Below, one piece after another: positions 7,778 through 14,935 of a DNA stretch of 64,000 nucleotides (positions are counted from its first letter, which is position 1; each line of letters begins with the position of its first letter). This stretch comes from Nocardioides allogilvus. GTDB taxonomy: Bacteria; Actinomycetota; Actinomycetes; Propionibacteriales; Nocardioidaceae. Where the stretch lies: NCBI RefSeq assembly GCF_003047285.1, contig NZ_PZYX01000002.1, positions 124,001-188,000 on the forward strand. Direction: 5' to 3'. Both the position numbers and the translations under genes were made by a program. The notes below the pieces were generated by a model that saw only the letters and a program-made list of their open reading frames with translations, had not been told where the DNA came from and ran no database searches.

Positions 7778-8272
7778 GTGGACGCCGTGAGAAGGGTCGT
7801 CGAGAACGACGTGGAGGTTGCTGCGACTCCTGCCGCGGTGTGGGCTCGAGTCGTTGAGGCGGAGGGGATCAACCACGAGATGCGCCCCTGGATGACCATG
7901 CGCATGCCGCGGGGAACAGCTGGGCTGACGATCGAAACCATTCCGCTGGGGCGGCCCGTTGGCCGCGCGTGGCTTCGACTCTTCGGGCTCATCCCCTTCG
8001 ACTACGACCACCTGACCATCGTCGAGCTCGAGCCGGGCCAGCGATTTCTGGAGCGTTCCACCATGTTGAGCATGCGGCACTGGGAGCACGAGCGGACGCT
8101 GGTTCCCGTCCCGGGTGGCACGAGGGTGAGCGACCGAGTGATCCTCGAGCCTCGTCTGCCCATTCCGGGCATGTCCGCGATCCTGGCGAGGTTCGTCGAT
8201 GCCTTCTTCAAGCATCGACAGCGACGGCTGCGCGCGCACTTCGCCTCGGTGGCGCCTCCTCCGGCGACGTAG
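7778..8272 (+). CDS. SRPBCC (START/Bet v1-like) family protein
   Basis: A 164-aa protein of the SRPBCC ligand-binding fold: the N-terminal VENDVEVAATPAAVWARVVE strand-helix is typical of polyketide-cyclase/dehydrase relatives, and a C-terminal long helix (MSAILARFVDAFFKHRQRRL) closes the cavity. The ligand is unknown. The GTG at 7778 sits 4 nt after AGGAAGGG (7766-7773). A second GTG at 7787 would have a slightly longer, more usual spacing and removes three residues. It is monocistronic between the subtilase and a minus-strand hypothetical gene. Confidence 0.8.
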   Translation: MDAVRRVVENDVEVAATPAAVWARVVEAEGINHEMRPWMTMRMPRGTAGLTIETIPLGRPVGRAWLRLFGLIPFDYDHLTIVELEPGQRFLERSTMLSMRHWEHERTLVPVPGGTRVSDRVILEPRLPIPGMSAILARFVDAFFKHRQRRLRAHFASVAPPPAT

Positions 8273-8329
8273 TGCTGGATGATTGCGATGCCGGACTCAT
8301 CGGCCGGATGCTTGGGCGCTGAGCAATCC

Positions 8330-8608
8330 TCAGAGGGGCACGTCGTCCGGGACGACCCGTCTCACCATCAGGTCACCTGCCTCACGCCCAACGACGAGGC
8401 GCGTTCCGTCCAGCCGTTCGAGCGACTCGCGGACGACACCAAGATGGAGCCGCGTGTCGTGGGCGATGTCGGCGTCGCGGACGGGGACGACGTTCGGACC
8501 CCACTCCTCGGGCGGCACCTCGAAGGGATCGAAGTCCGTCTGCGCGGCTGCCCACAGCTGGAGGGCGGACTCGTGGACCATGTCGTCGATAGTGCGGTCG
8601 TCCGGCAT
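8330..8608 (-). CDS. Small acidic hypothetical protein, 92 aa
   Basis: A 92-aa acidic soluble protein starting MPDDRTIDDMVHESALQLWA, with no motif I recognise. It shows regular actinobacterial codon use and ends 57 bp from the SRPBCC gene's stop (convergent). A TAGCGT hexamer lies 7 nt before the chosen ATG (8616-8621 on the plus strand), which fits a leaderless transcript. An ATG seven codons upstream (8629) and a long upstream extension to 8896 are alternatives, but the extension is an Arg/Pro-rich shadow of the ERCC4 gene. Confidence 0.6.
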   Translation of the reverse strand: MPDDRTIDDMVHESALQLWAAAQTDFDPFEVPPEEWGPNVVPVRDADIAHDTRLHLGVVRESLERLDGTRLVVGREAGDLMVRRVVPDDVPL

Positions 8609-8745
8609 CTTCGCGACGCTACCTGTCATCCGCGGCGAACGGCACCTATGGCTCCTGGCTGGCTGCATTCGTGAACGACGACCCGAGCGTTGCCGGCTCC
8701 GCTGCCAGGGTCGTTCGCGGCCGCGGTCCGCAACTGGCGGGCGAG

Positions 8746-8751
8746 TACCGT
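8746..8751 (+). promoter_or_regulatory. -10 element, probable leaderless start of the ERCC4 gene
   Basis: TACCGT lies 6 nt before the GTG at 8758. This supports that GTG over the in-frame GTG at 8671, whose extra 29 residues precede the conserved domain and show no family motif. Confidence 0.42.
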
Positions 8752-8757
8752 TGGGGC

Positions 8758-9594
8758 GTGGTCGAGGTGGGTCCGGTGTTGGTCGACTACCGAGAGCGGA
8801 ACAGTGCGATCCCGGAGGCCTTGATCGCCGCCGGCCTTGATGTGCGACTGACCGATCTGCCGGTGGGCGACTACGTGCTCGGTCCCGGACTGGCAATCGA
8901 GCGCAAGGGCCCGAATGACTTGGGGGCGTCGATCCGCGATGGACGCATCTTCGAGCAGGCTGTACGTCTGCAGTCGGCCTTCGCCCAGTCTGTGCTCATG
9001 GTGGAGGGTGAACCGCGCGGGATCGCCGAAGACGCTTGGCGCGGAGCGGTGTGCCGACTGGTCGAGGACGGGTTCACCGTGTTGCACAGCCTGGACGCCG
9101 AGGACAGTGCGGCTTGGATCACTCGACTCGCCAAGCGTGCCCGCCGCGCTGGCCCGACCACTCACGCCGGTGGGCCGCGCCGCGCACCGCGCCACCCGTC
9201 CGCGCAGGCTGAGGCGATGCTCTCCGTGGTTCCGGGGATCAGCACCACCATGGCCCGCAGCCTGCTCGCCTCGTACGGCAGTCTTGCCGCGGTCGCCGCG
9301 GCCGCGCCCGAGGGTCTGCGTCGCCATCCCGGCATCGGGACGGTGCGTGCTGCTCGACTCGCGGAAGCGATGCACGGCGGGTATGTCGCAATCGTCGACC
9401 GCGAGCCAGAACCCGGTCGGCCCTCCCGCGGGGCACGACCGGCGCGCCGCTGGATCCTCACCGACCCCACTCCAGGCGCGGAAGTGCAATCCTTCGACCG
9501 TCGAGCCATCGCACTGCGCGCCCTGCATTCGGCTGCTGCCGGAACTCAATTGATCGACGGCCTCACCGGTGAGGTGTCAGCAACATCCAAGTGA
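8758..9594 (+). CDS. ERCC4-domain nuclease with C-terminal HhH repeats (XPF/Mus81-like)
   Basis: A 278-aa stand-alone structure-specific nuclease candidate. Residues 7-14 (VLVDYRER), GDY at 37-39 and ERKGPND at 48-54 form the GDxnERKx3D active site shared by XPF, Mus81 and archaeal Hef, so the metal-binding Asp38, Glu48 and Asp54 are intact. A second region (about 150-205) carries two helix-hairpin-helix motifs (VVPGISTTMARSLL and HPGIGTVRAARLAEAM) that would bind branched or single-strand/double-strand DNA junctions. No helicase domain is fused. Start 8758 is chosen for its promoter; GTG 8671 is the alternative. It is transcribed alone. The biological role in bacteria is not established. It could act in repair of crosslinks or stalled forks. 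Confidence 0.85.
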   Translation: MVEVGPVLVDYRERNSAIPEALIAAGLDVRLTDLPVGDYVLGPGLAIERKGPNDLGASIRDGRIFEQAVRLQSAFAQSVLMVEGEPRGIAEDAWRGAVCRLVEDGFTVLHSLDAEDSAAWITRLAKRARRAGPTTHAGGPRRAPRHPSAQAEAMLSVVPGISTTMARSLLASYGSLAAVAAAAPEGLRRHPGIGTVRAARLAEAMHGGYVAIVDREPEPGRPSRGARPARRWILTDPTPGAEVQSFDRRAIALRALHSAAAGTQLIDGLTGEVSATSK

Positions 9595-9693
9595 CCGAGA
9601 TCTCCGTTAGGGCCGGATCGAGCTCGCTCGGCGGCACATCGACACACCCGGGCAGGCCATCCAGCGGGCAGGTCGCCCCGGAGCGGCACACAA

Positions 9694-9708
9694 GCGGCGG
9701 ATAGACGC
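9694..9708 (+). repeat. 15-bp direct repeat (copy 1; copy 2 at 10178-10192)
   Basis: GCGGCGGATAGACGC occurs exactly at 9694-9708 and again at 10178-10192, flanking the 113-aa hypothetical gene on both sides. It could be a shared regulator site, a relic of a small insertion, or chance in GC-rich DNA. Confidence 0.35.
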
Positions 9709-9734
9709 ACTCGTCGCGGCCAAATGAGTGCGTC
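9704..9734 (+). terminator. 9-bp perfect stem-loop between ERCC4 gene and next gene
   Basis: GACGCACTC (9704-9712) pairs perfectly with GAGTGCGTC (9726-9734) around a 13-nt loop, 110 bp after the ERCC4 stop and 53 bp before the next GTG. It is a candidate terminator or leader structure. No U-run follows. Confidence 0.35.
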
Positions 9735-9787
9735 GCTCCCGCCTGGGCTGCCAGCATGAGGCTGTGCAACGACCCAGGGGAACAGCG

Positions 9788-10129
9788 GTGGCAATCAACG
9801 GTGGCTACGACTTCCAGCCGCAGTGGCTGGGCGGCATGCATCAAGTGACTGGGCAGATCGAGAAGTGGATTCCCGGTCAAGACACTCAGCCTGCCTGTGT
9901 GGTTCGTCTTAACGAGCCTCTGACTGCCACCGGCGACGTACGCGGCAAGCGGGAGCAACGGACCGGGGTGTTCGTCGTGCTCGAACTCCGGTACATCGGG
10001 CAGAAGTGGGAGTCATCGGGAAACGTCCACGTCGAGTTGTGCGACACCGAACCTGACGACAACACCTGGGCAGAACGCGACGTGGGTGCGTGGGTTGAGT
10101 CCCATGCGACCTACTCGTTCGCCGGTTGA
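9788..10129 (+). CDS. Conserved hypothetical protein, 113 aa
   Basis: A 113-aa soluble protein beginning MAINGGYDFQPQW and containing CVVRLNEPL, VVLELRYIGQKW, NVHVELCDTEP and a closing VGAWVESHATYSF. The regular alternation of hydrophobic strands suggests a small beta-sandwich. Similar unnamed actinobacterial proteins share the VELCD and GAWVESHATY segments in my memory. The GTG at 9788 is chosen because AGGGGAAC lies 5 nt upstream (9775-9782); GTG 9764 is possible. Monocistronic and flanked by the 15-bp repeat. Confidence 0.7.
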   Translation: MAINGGYDFQPQWLGGMHQVTGQIEKWIPGQDTQPACVVRLNEPLTATGDVRGKREQRTGVFVVLELRYIGQKWESSGNVHVELCDTEPDDNTWAERDVGAWVESHATYSFAG

Positions 10130-10270
10130 AGCAATGCACCCATCTCGACCTGAGCGGATATTTCGGTGAAGCCTCAGGCGGCGGATAGACGCTGTCAGAC
10201 ACGTGGCCGTTCAGTCCGATGAGGTCTCAAAGGCTGCACGCGATCAGGGCGGCACCCGGTCACGATTGAG

Positions 10271-10663
10271 TCAACTCAGTCGGCTGCGATCGATCAGAAT
10301 GGGGATCAACCGCTCTCTCCACGCGGAGAAGGGAATCTGACCTGAGGACATCCCTCCTGCCTCGAACTGTTCGCGGTGCAAAACGTCAATGTCGAGGTTG
10401 TTGACGTCCTCGCCGACTACAGCTCGGAAGGTGTCCCTCAAAAGGTCGTCCAACTCGAACACTGACTCTGGCATGTCAACTACCGCCAGGCGATCCTGCA
10501 TCGCGCGCCAGACGAGCGGATCACCGCGGAGACCCCACTGAAAAGGTTCACGCTCAAAGAGCTCTCCGACGGCTTTCGGACCGCGATCGACGGGTTCACT
10601 CACAACGTCATCAAAGCACCCTCCACCGCGTCCCGGAAGCGGCGGAATGCAGCGCTTCGCCAC
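10271..10663 (-). CDS. Conserved hypothetical protein, 130 aa
   Basis: A 130-aa soluble protein with the segments QWGLRGDPLVWRAM (about 42-55) and GGMSSGQIPFSAWRERLIPIL (about 103-123). I recall these two patterns together in small unnamed actinobacterial proteins, sometimes near secreted or toxin-like genes, but no function is known to me. The GTG at 10663 gives the longest frame. The first 25 residues are less conserved-looking, so an internal GTG start is possible. It lies downstream of the SNF2-like gene in opposite direction to the 113-aa gene. Confidence 0.6.
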   Translation of the reverse strand: MAKRCIPPLPGRGGGCFDDVVSEPVDRGPKAVGELFEREPFQWGLRGDPLVWRAMQDRLAVVDMPESVFELDDLLRDTFRAVVGEDVNNLDIDVLHREQFEAGGMSSGQIPFSAWRERLIPILIDRSRLS

Positions 10664-10707
10664 GAGTAGTTTCCAGCCGCCGATGTCCGGCCCCAGCCCA
10701 CGCCCAG

Positions 10708-12441
10708 TCAGGCGCCGCCCTCAGTCAACGTCGTGACGGGCAACCAGTCCGATCCAAGGAGCTGAGCGAGGTCCGCGAGCCCGGTGGTGTCGCTTCCCAC
10801 CGTGTCGGAGGCGGCGGCGATCCGCTCCACCATCACCTTGCCGACTTGCTCCTCGACGGTGCCCTCGGCATAGGCGATGTGCCACGGCGAGACCTGGTGG
10901 TCGCGGTGGGTGCGGCCGGTGACCTGCCGTCCGGCGATGCCCGAGAAGCGGGCCTGGTGGAAGACACCGACCCGCGGCTCCGTGCTCGCTTGGCTGCCGT
11001 CGGCGAGGGTCTCGCCGGCGTGCAGGCTGATCGAGGCGACCGTGGTGAAGACGCAGACCTTCGCCTCCCCGGTCTGGAACCGGAGCCGCTCGGCCTCTGC
11101 GTCGAACCTGTCGCGGCCGTAGATCGAGGCGACCTCGATGCCGGAGTCACGCAGCCGGTCGGCGATCGGGTCAGCGGCGGTCGCGACGAACTCGACCGAG
11201 CACGCCACCTGCCGTTCGGCCTCGACCTGCTGGGCGATCCAGGCGACCGTCGAGTCGACACGGATCAGTCCAGCCTTCTGCCGGAAGCGCAGGAGCGCGG
11301 CCCGACCCTTCGCGACATTGCGGCCGCGCCGGGCGATGTCCATCTCACGACAGAACTCCCCCCATTCGGCCTCGTACGCCGCCCGCTCCCCCGGCGTGAG
11401 CGCCACCGGCATGCCGGAGATCGGCACCGGCCCCCAGGGCGCGGCGCGGTGCAGCATCGCCGGAGGCCGCTCCTCGTCGAGCCAGCCGCGCACCAGCTTG
11501 AGGTCCGCCGCGCGCCGAGCCGGATCGGTGGTCCACGTCGCGCCGTACCGTCCCTGTTCCACCCCGACACCGTGGCGCTCGAGCGCGGCGGTGAACGCGT
11601 CCCCGGGTTTGGTCGTGGAGGTCCAGTCCTTCATCGGCTCGCCGAGCACCTGCGCATAGGCCGGCGCAAGGTAGGGCAGCTCGAGCGGCGTGTGTCCGGG
11701 CGTCGCGGTGGTCGCGATGACGAACGGCGCCTTGTCGTGCGGCCTCCCGTGTCCCGAGATCCGCGCCCAGAGCTTCCATCGCTTCGTCGTCGTACGGCGC
11801 AGCGCGTGCGCCTCGTCCGCGATGATCACGTCCCAGGTGTGGTCCTTGACCTTCTCCAGCCGGTCCCACGTGATCACGACCCACTCCAGCCCGCCGTGCC
11901 CCAGGGCCGTGATCGTGCGGCACCAGTGGCCGATCGTGATCGCGGCGGGCCGGTCGGCCACGACGAGCACCCGTCGCGCACCGCGCAGGTCGCCCACGGC
12001 CGTTGCCCCGAGGACCGCGGAGATGGTCTTGCCCACGCCCGGCTCGTCAGCGAGCAGGAACAGCCGTCCGTCCGCCGCGGCGCGCTCCGCGATCGCATCG
12101 GCTGCCTCGAACTGGATCCTCCGGGGCTCGAGCTCGTCGGTCGGATTGCGGTCGGGAGTCGGATCGTCAGGATTGAGGTTGTTCTCGATGAAGCGACCGA
12201 GCGTGTAGGGCCCCGGGGAGTACGGCGCGAGGTGCGCGGGCAAGGCGCGCCCGACGTACAGGTGGGTCTTGACGGCAGGGTGCCAGGTGGCGCCGTCGAC
12301 CTGCATCCCGTACGGCACGTCGAGCACCCACAGCCGCTCCCCCGGCCCCGCGTTCGGGAACGGTCGCTGTTGCTGTCGCGTGCCGCTGCGGCCCGGGGAC
12401 GTGCTCCGTCGACGAGCGCTGGATCGTCGAGGGCTGGCCAT
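10708..12441 (-). CDS. SNF2-like DEAH-box ATPase/helicase, phage-style
   Basis: A 577-aa superfamily 2 ATPase. A basic N-terminal tail and about 100 variable residues precede Walker A ADEPGVGKT (about 131-139), motif Ia in RRVLVVADRP, DEAH at 209-212 (VIIADEAHAL), motif III in ATTATPGHTP, and motif VI in GRQVTGRTHRDHQ. The compact form and the HIAYAEGTVEEQV C-terminal segment resemble SNF2-type helicases of actinobacteriophages more than chromosomal HepA/RapA. Its job (DNA translocation, remodelling or anti-phage function) is unknown. No integrase or structural phage gene is nearby. The ATG at 12441 has TAACGT 6 nt upstream (12448-12453), a leaderless arrangement. Confidence 0.83.
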   Translation of the reverse strand: MASPRRSSARRRSTSPGRSGTRQQQRPFPNAGPGERLWVLDVPYGMQVDGATWHPAVKTHLYVGRALPAHLAPYSPGPYTLGRFIENNLNPDDPTPDRNPTDELEPRRIQFEAADAIAERAAADGRLFLLADEPGVGKTISAVLGATAVGDLRGARRVLVVADRPAAITIGHWCRTITALGHGGLEWVVITWDRLEKVKDHTWDVIIADEAHALRRTTTKRWKLWARISGHGRPHDKAPFVIATTATPGHTPLELPYLAPAYAQVLGEPMKDWTSTTKPGDAFTAALERHGVGVEQGRYGATWTTDPARRAADLKLVRGWLDEERPPAMLHRAAPWGPVPISGMPVALTPGERAAYEAEWGEFCREMDIARRGRNVAKGRAALLRFRQKAGLIRVDSTVAWIAQQVEAERQVACSVEFVATAADPIADRLRDSGIEVASIYGRDRFDAEAERLRFQTGEAKVCVFTTVASISLHAGETLADGSQASTEPRVGVFHQARFSGIAGRQVTGRTHRDHQVSPWHIAYAEGTVEEQVGKVMVERIAAASDTVGSDTTGLADLAQLLGSDWLPVTTLTEGGA

Positions 12442-12529
12442 CCCCGGACGTTATCGGGGTCTCGTCCACGAACAGTGCCGCCTCGCCCACGTGCAGCGCG
12501 GTCGGCCGCAGCCTGCTAACGGGCCACGA

Positions 12530-13402
12530 CTACTGCGCGAAGAGGGACAAAAGTGATCCGTTGGCTGCCTTGAACCAAGCGTCGTTGGGCGTAATGACCA
12601 TCGCGGGGATCCCGTCATGCACCTGGATCTCGCCCCCGCCGCACACAGTCGGAACATACTCACCATGCATGTCCACCACCTCCTCCGTGAACCCTTGGAC
12701 GGCGAGCATGAACCGGTTGGGATTGGGATACGGATTCCCAAGCGAAATCAGCACGCCACCGTCTTGATCGTCAAACCCGGCAAGTGGGCCGCACACGAGG
12801 TCAACCGATCCCGCCCTGTTAGCAGCGTTCTCCCAGGCGACTTCTCCTGGAAGAGCTGGTGGTCGCTGATATGGGTACTCGGCCCACTCGAAGTAGACGA
12901 GGTCCTCTGCCTCAGACACCGCTTCGTCTTGAGCCTCAGCCTCGATTATGACTTCGACGGCAGATGGGTGGGCCAATTCAATCTGAGGAACACCCTCAAA
13001 GAGCGTGACAAGACCTGAAGCACAGAGCGTTGCGCCAGGGCGCACCTCCGCTGCGAGCTCAGCGAGTGATGCGCTCCAGATGACGAACGTGAACCGGTCA
13101 TTCCGGGGATAGTCCTGGCCGAGGTTGAGAAACAGCCCCTCGTCTATCTCATCGGCCCCAGCCAGCGGTCCGCAGACCCGCCCTACGGAACCCTCTGCTT
13201 CTGCCGTCTCATCCCACCACAGCGCTGTGGCTCTGGCATCCGGTGCGTCGGATACCGGACTTGGGATCCGCGGGTCTTGGCGCGACTCAACCCCAGCTGC
13301 ACCCGAGTCACTGAGGCCGTCCGTGCTGTCGCCGCCACAACTGGCAAGGAGGCCAACAGCGAGCAACGCTGCAGTCGAACGGAACCTGCTGGCCGTGGAC
13401 AC
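12530..13402 (-). CDS. Secreted lipoprotein with two tandem GSVxxVCGPLAG domains
   Basis: A 290-aa predicted lipoprotein: n-region MSTASRFRS, hydrophobic core and lipobox LLASC with Cys22, then a Ser/Gly/Asp linker. Two homologous domains follow, each containing GSVxxVCGPLAG, then LNLG or ISLG, a YP and NRF or DRF, and a late cysteine. The first copy reads GSVGRVCGPLAG near residue 71 and the second GSVDLVCGPLAG about 130 residues later. The strand pattern suggests an OB-like barrel and each domain has a likely disulfide pair. GTG 13402 best fits a lipoprotein signal. ATG 13477 has a better ribosome site (GGAGG at 13484-13488) but would add a 25-residue tail before the signal. Function unknown. 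Confidence 0.75.
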   Translation of the reverse strand: MSTASRFRSTAALLAVGLLASCGGDSTDGLSDSGAAGVESRQDPRIPSPVSDAPDARATALWWDETAEAEGSVGRVCGPLAGADEIDEGLFLNLGQDYPRNDRFTFVIWSASLAELAAEVRPGATLCASGLVTLFEGVPQIELAHPSAVEVIIEAEAQDEAVSEAEDLVYFEWAEYPYQRPPALPGEVAWENAANRAGSVDLVCGPLAGFDDQDGGVLISLGNPYPNPNRFMLAVQGFTEEVVDMHGEYVPTVCGGGEIQVHDGIPAMVITPNDAWFKAANGSLLSLFAQ

Positions 13403-13706
13403 TCCGTGAGTATGACCGTCAGAGGCCCCAATTGTGCGGATCTGGGCAAGGTCGTCCGCTCGTGCAAACGATGCCATTGCTTGCCTCCGCACTGGCTCCT
13501 GGGGCTCAGGCTGCCGCGCTCTCGCCTCGCCCAGGGAGGAGCCGTTCAAGGCCATAACTGGGTCGACAACACCCGGGAGCGACCCGTTGGTATCTCCGAT
13601 GTAGTGAGACAGCCCCACGGGGCAGATCTTCAAGGCACACGCGGGCGGATTGGCACACCACAGACGGCGCAGAACGCGATTGAGTTCGACGACCACTGCG
13701 TTGGAC
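13403..13706. other. Gene-poor stretch
   Basis: Between the lipoprotein gene and the alkyltransferase-like gene I see no convincing coding frame. The lipoprotein frame stays open through it but with an unstructured Arg/Pro-rich translation. CATACT (13409-13414, minus strand) 6 nt before GTG 13402 is a possible -10 element. Nothing else stands out. Confidence 0.4.
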
Positions 13707-14171
13707 CTAGTGACTCGGCGCACAGTCTCGACAGGAGTATTGAATGGTCTCGTGCCTCCAGCACGGTTCGGGCTCGCGGTGCGGCTTCGCCTGGGACGTG
13801 CGCGTACCACTGCCGCTCGGGCGGCGGTGGGCAGTGGCGAGGCTGGCCACCCGTCCATCGGCCGTGAAGGCCACGCCCTCGCTCACCAGCACGGACTTGG
13901 CCCATTCAACCCACCGCCGACTGTCGTCGTCCTGATCGGCCAGCAATGTGCCATCAGCTTTCACGACTCGCCACCAAGGAATGTCATGGTTCTCGGCTGG
14001 GGTGGTCATCCAGGCGTCGTTGTCGGGCCGGCTCCCGAGCACGTTGCCGACCGCGCGGGCGTGATTGCGAGTAAGGCCCACCCGCTCGGCAAGGTCGCCG
14101 TAAGTGATCACGGCGCCCACCGGGATGGCGCGGACCGCGGCAAAGACGTCTTCGGGGTTGATGCTGCTCAT
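13707..14171 (-). CDS. Alkyltransferase-like (MGMT-fold) protein lacking the active-site Cys
   Basis: A 154-aa protein with the MGMT/ATL DNA-binding fold: VGAVITYGDLAERVG (about 18-32), the arginine-finger helix RNHARAVGNVL, and the active-site segment IPWWRVV where the usual PCHR is PWWR, so the alkyl-acceptor Cys is Trp66. Such ATL proteins bind O6-alkylguanine without removing it and hand lesions to nucleotide excision repair. The domain ends near residue 110. The last 45 residues form an unusual tail with two cysteines close to the end. TAGCGT (14178-14183) 6 nt before the ATG suggests a leaderless transcript. Confidence 0.85.
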   Translation of the reverse strand: MSSINPEDVFAAVRAIPVGAVITYGDLAERVGLTRNHARAVGNVLGSRPDNDAWMTTPAENHDIPWWRVVKADGTLLADQDDDSRRWVEWAKSVLVSEGVAFTADGRVASLATAHRRPSGSGTRTSQAKPHREPEPCWRHETIQYSCRDCAPSH

Positions 14172-14224
14172 AAGCTGACGCTATCCGCGATAGATCGACG
14201 CCATCCGGACTTCCGGCACTCTCG

Positions 14225-14695
14225 TCACTCAGCCCCCGCAAACCCCTGCTGCCGCCAGGCCTCGTAGGTCACCACAGCAGCCGAGTTCGCGAGGTTGAGC
14301 GACCGGCGGCCGGCCAGCATGGGGATCCGGACCTGCTCGGTGACACGCCCATGACCGAGCACCTCGTCGGACAGCCCGGTCGGCTCGGGCCCGAAGAGCA
14401 GCACGTCGCCCGGGCGGAACTCGACGTCGGTGAACCACGTCGTCGCCCTCGCCGTGAACGCGAAGACCCGCGAAGACGCCAGCGCCTCGCTGGCCAGGGC
14501 AGTGTCCAGGTCCGGGTGCACCACCACGGACGCCAGGTCGTGGTAGTCCAGCCCCGCGCGCTTCAGCTTGGGCTCGGAGAGGTCGAACCCGAGGGGCTCG
14601 ACCAGGTGCAGGGTGGCGCCGGTGCCGGCAGCCAGGCGGATCGCGTTCCCGGTGTTGGGAGGAATGCGGGGCTCGAGGAACATCACGTGGAACAC
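14225..14695 (-). CDS. trmL: tRNA (cytidine(34)-2'-O)-methyltransferase, SPOUT family
   Basis: A 156-aa SPOUT methyltransferase that 2'-O-methylates the wobble nucleotide of tRNA-Leu isoacceptors. The family signatures are present: FLEPRIPPNTGNAIRLAAGTG near the N-terminus, LLFGPEPTGL with the SAM-binding knot, and the closing RSLNLANSAAVVTYEA. Length is normal for TrmL. The GTG at 14695 starts directly at the first conserved strand, with TATCGT 5 nt upstream (14701-14706), suggesting leaderless expression. It is followed convergently by no gene but lies 53 bp from the ATL gene. Confidence 0.9.
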   Translation of the reverse strand: MFHVMFLEPRIPPNTGNAIRLAAGTGATLHLVEPLGFDLSEPKLKRAGLDYHDLASVVVHPDLDTALASEALASSRVFAFTARATTWFTDVEFRPGDVLLFGPEPTGLSDEVLGHGRVTEQVRIPMLAGRRSLNLANSAAVVTYEAWRQQGFAGAE

Positions 14696-14742
14696 GCCGC
14701 ACGATAACGCGGACCGTGCCTCAGGCCCCGGCGGCGCGCACC

Positions 14743-14904
14743 TCAGTCGTCGCGCAGGGCCTGATGCTGCTCGACGTTCTGCCCTGCGTGCGGGTCCGGG
14801 ACCGCGTCGGGCTCGACCAGCGCGATGGTGTCCTCCAGCGCGACTCCGAGTGGGAGGTTGCGGTAGTCCTGGCTGGGCTTCGAGCGGTCGTCGCGTGCGA
14901 TCAC
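14743..14904 (-). CDS. Small soluble hypothetical protein, 53 aa
   Basis: A 53-codon frame with start GTG 14904 and stop TGA 14743-14745. The translation begins MIARDDRSKPSQDYRNLPLG and is acidic, without membrane segment or cysteine. Third positions are almost all G or C, as in neighbouring genes. TAGTCT (14911-14916) lies exactly 6 nt before the GTG, the same leaderless arrangement as its neighbours, which is the main reason for calling it. Function unknown. Confidence 0.55.
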   Translation of the reverse strand: MIARDDRSKPSQDYRNLPLGVALEDTIALVEPDAVPDPHAGQNVEQHQALRDD

Positions 14905-14935
14905 TCCTCGAGACTAGACCTCACCGCCGAGCCCG

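Noticed and set aside
8671..8757. Longer N-terminus of the ERCC4 protein from GTG 8671
   Set aside because: The extra 29 residues have no family motif and a -10-like TACCGT lies inside them, 6 nt before GTG 8758. It is kept as an alternative only.
10708..14171. Prophage or genomic island
   Set aside because: Only the SNF2-like gene looks phage-derived. No integrase, attachment repeat with tRNA, capsid or tail gene is present.
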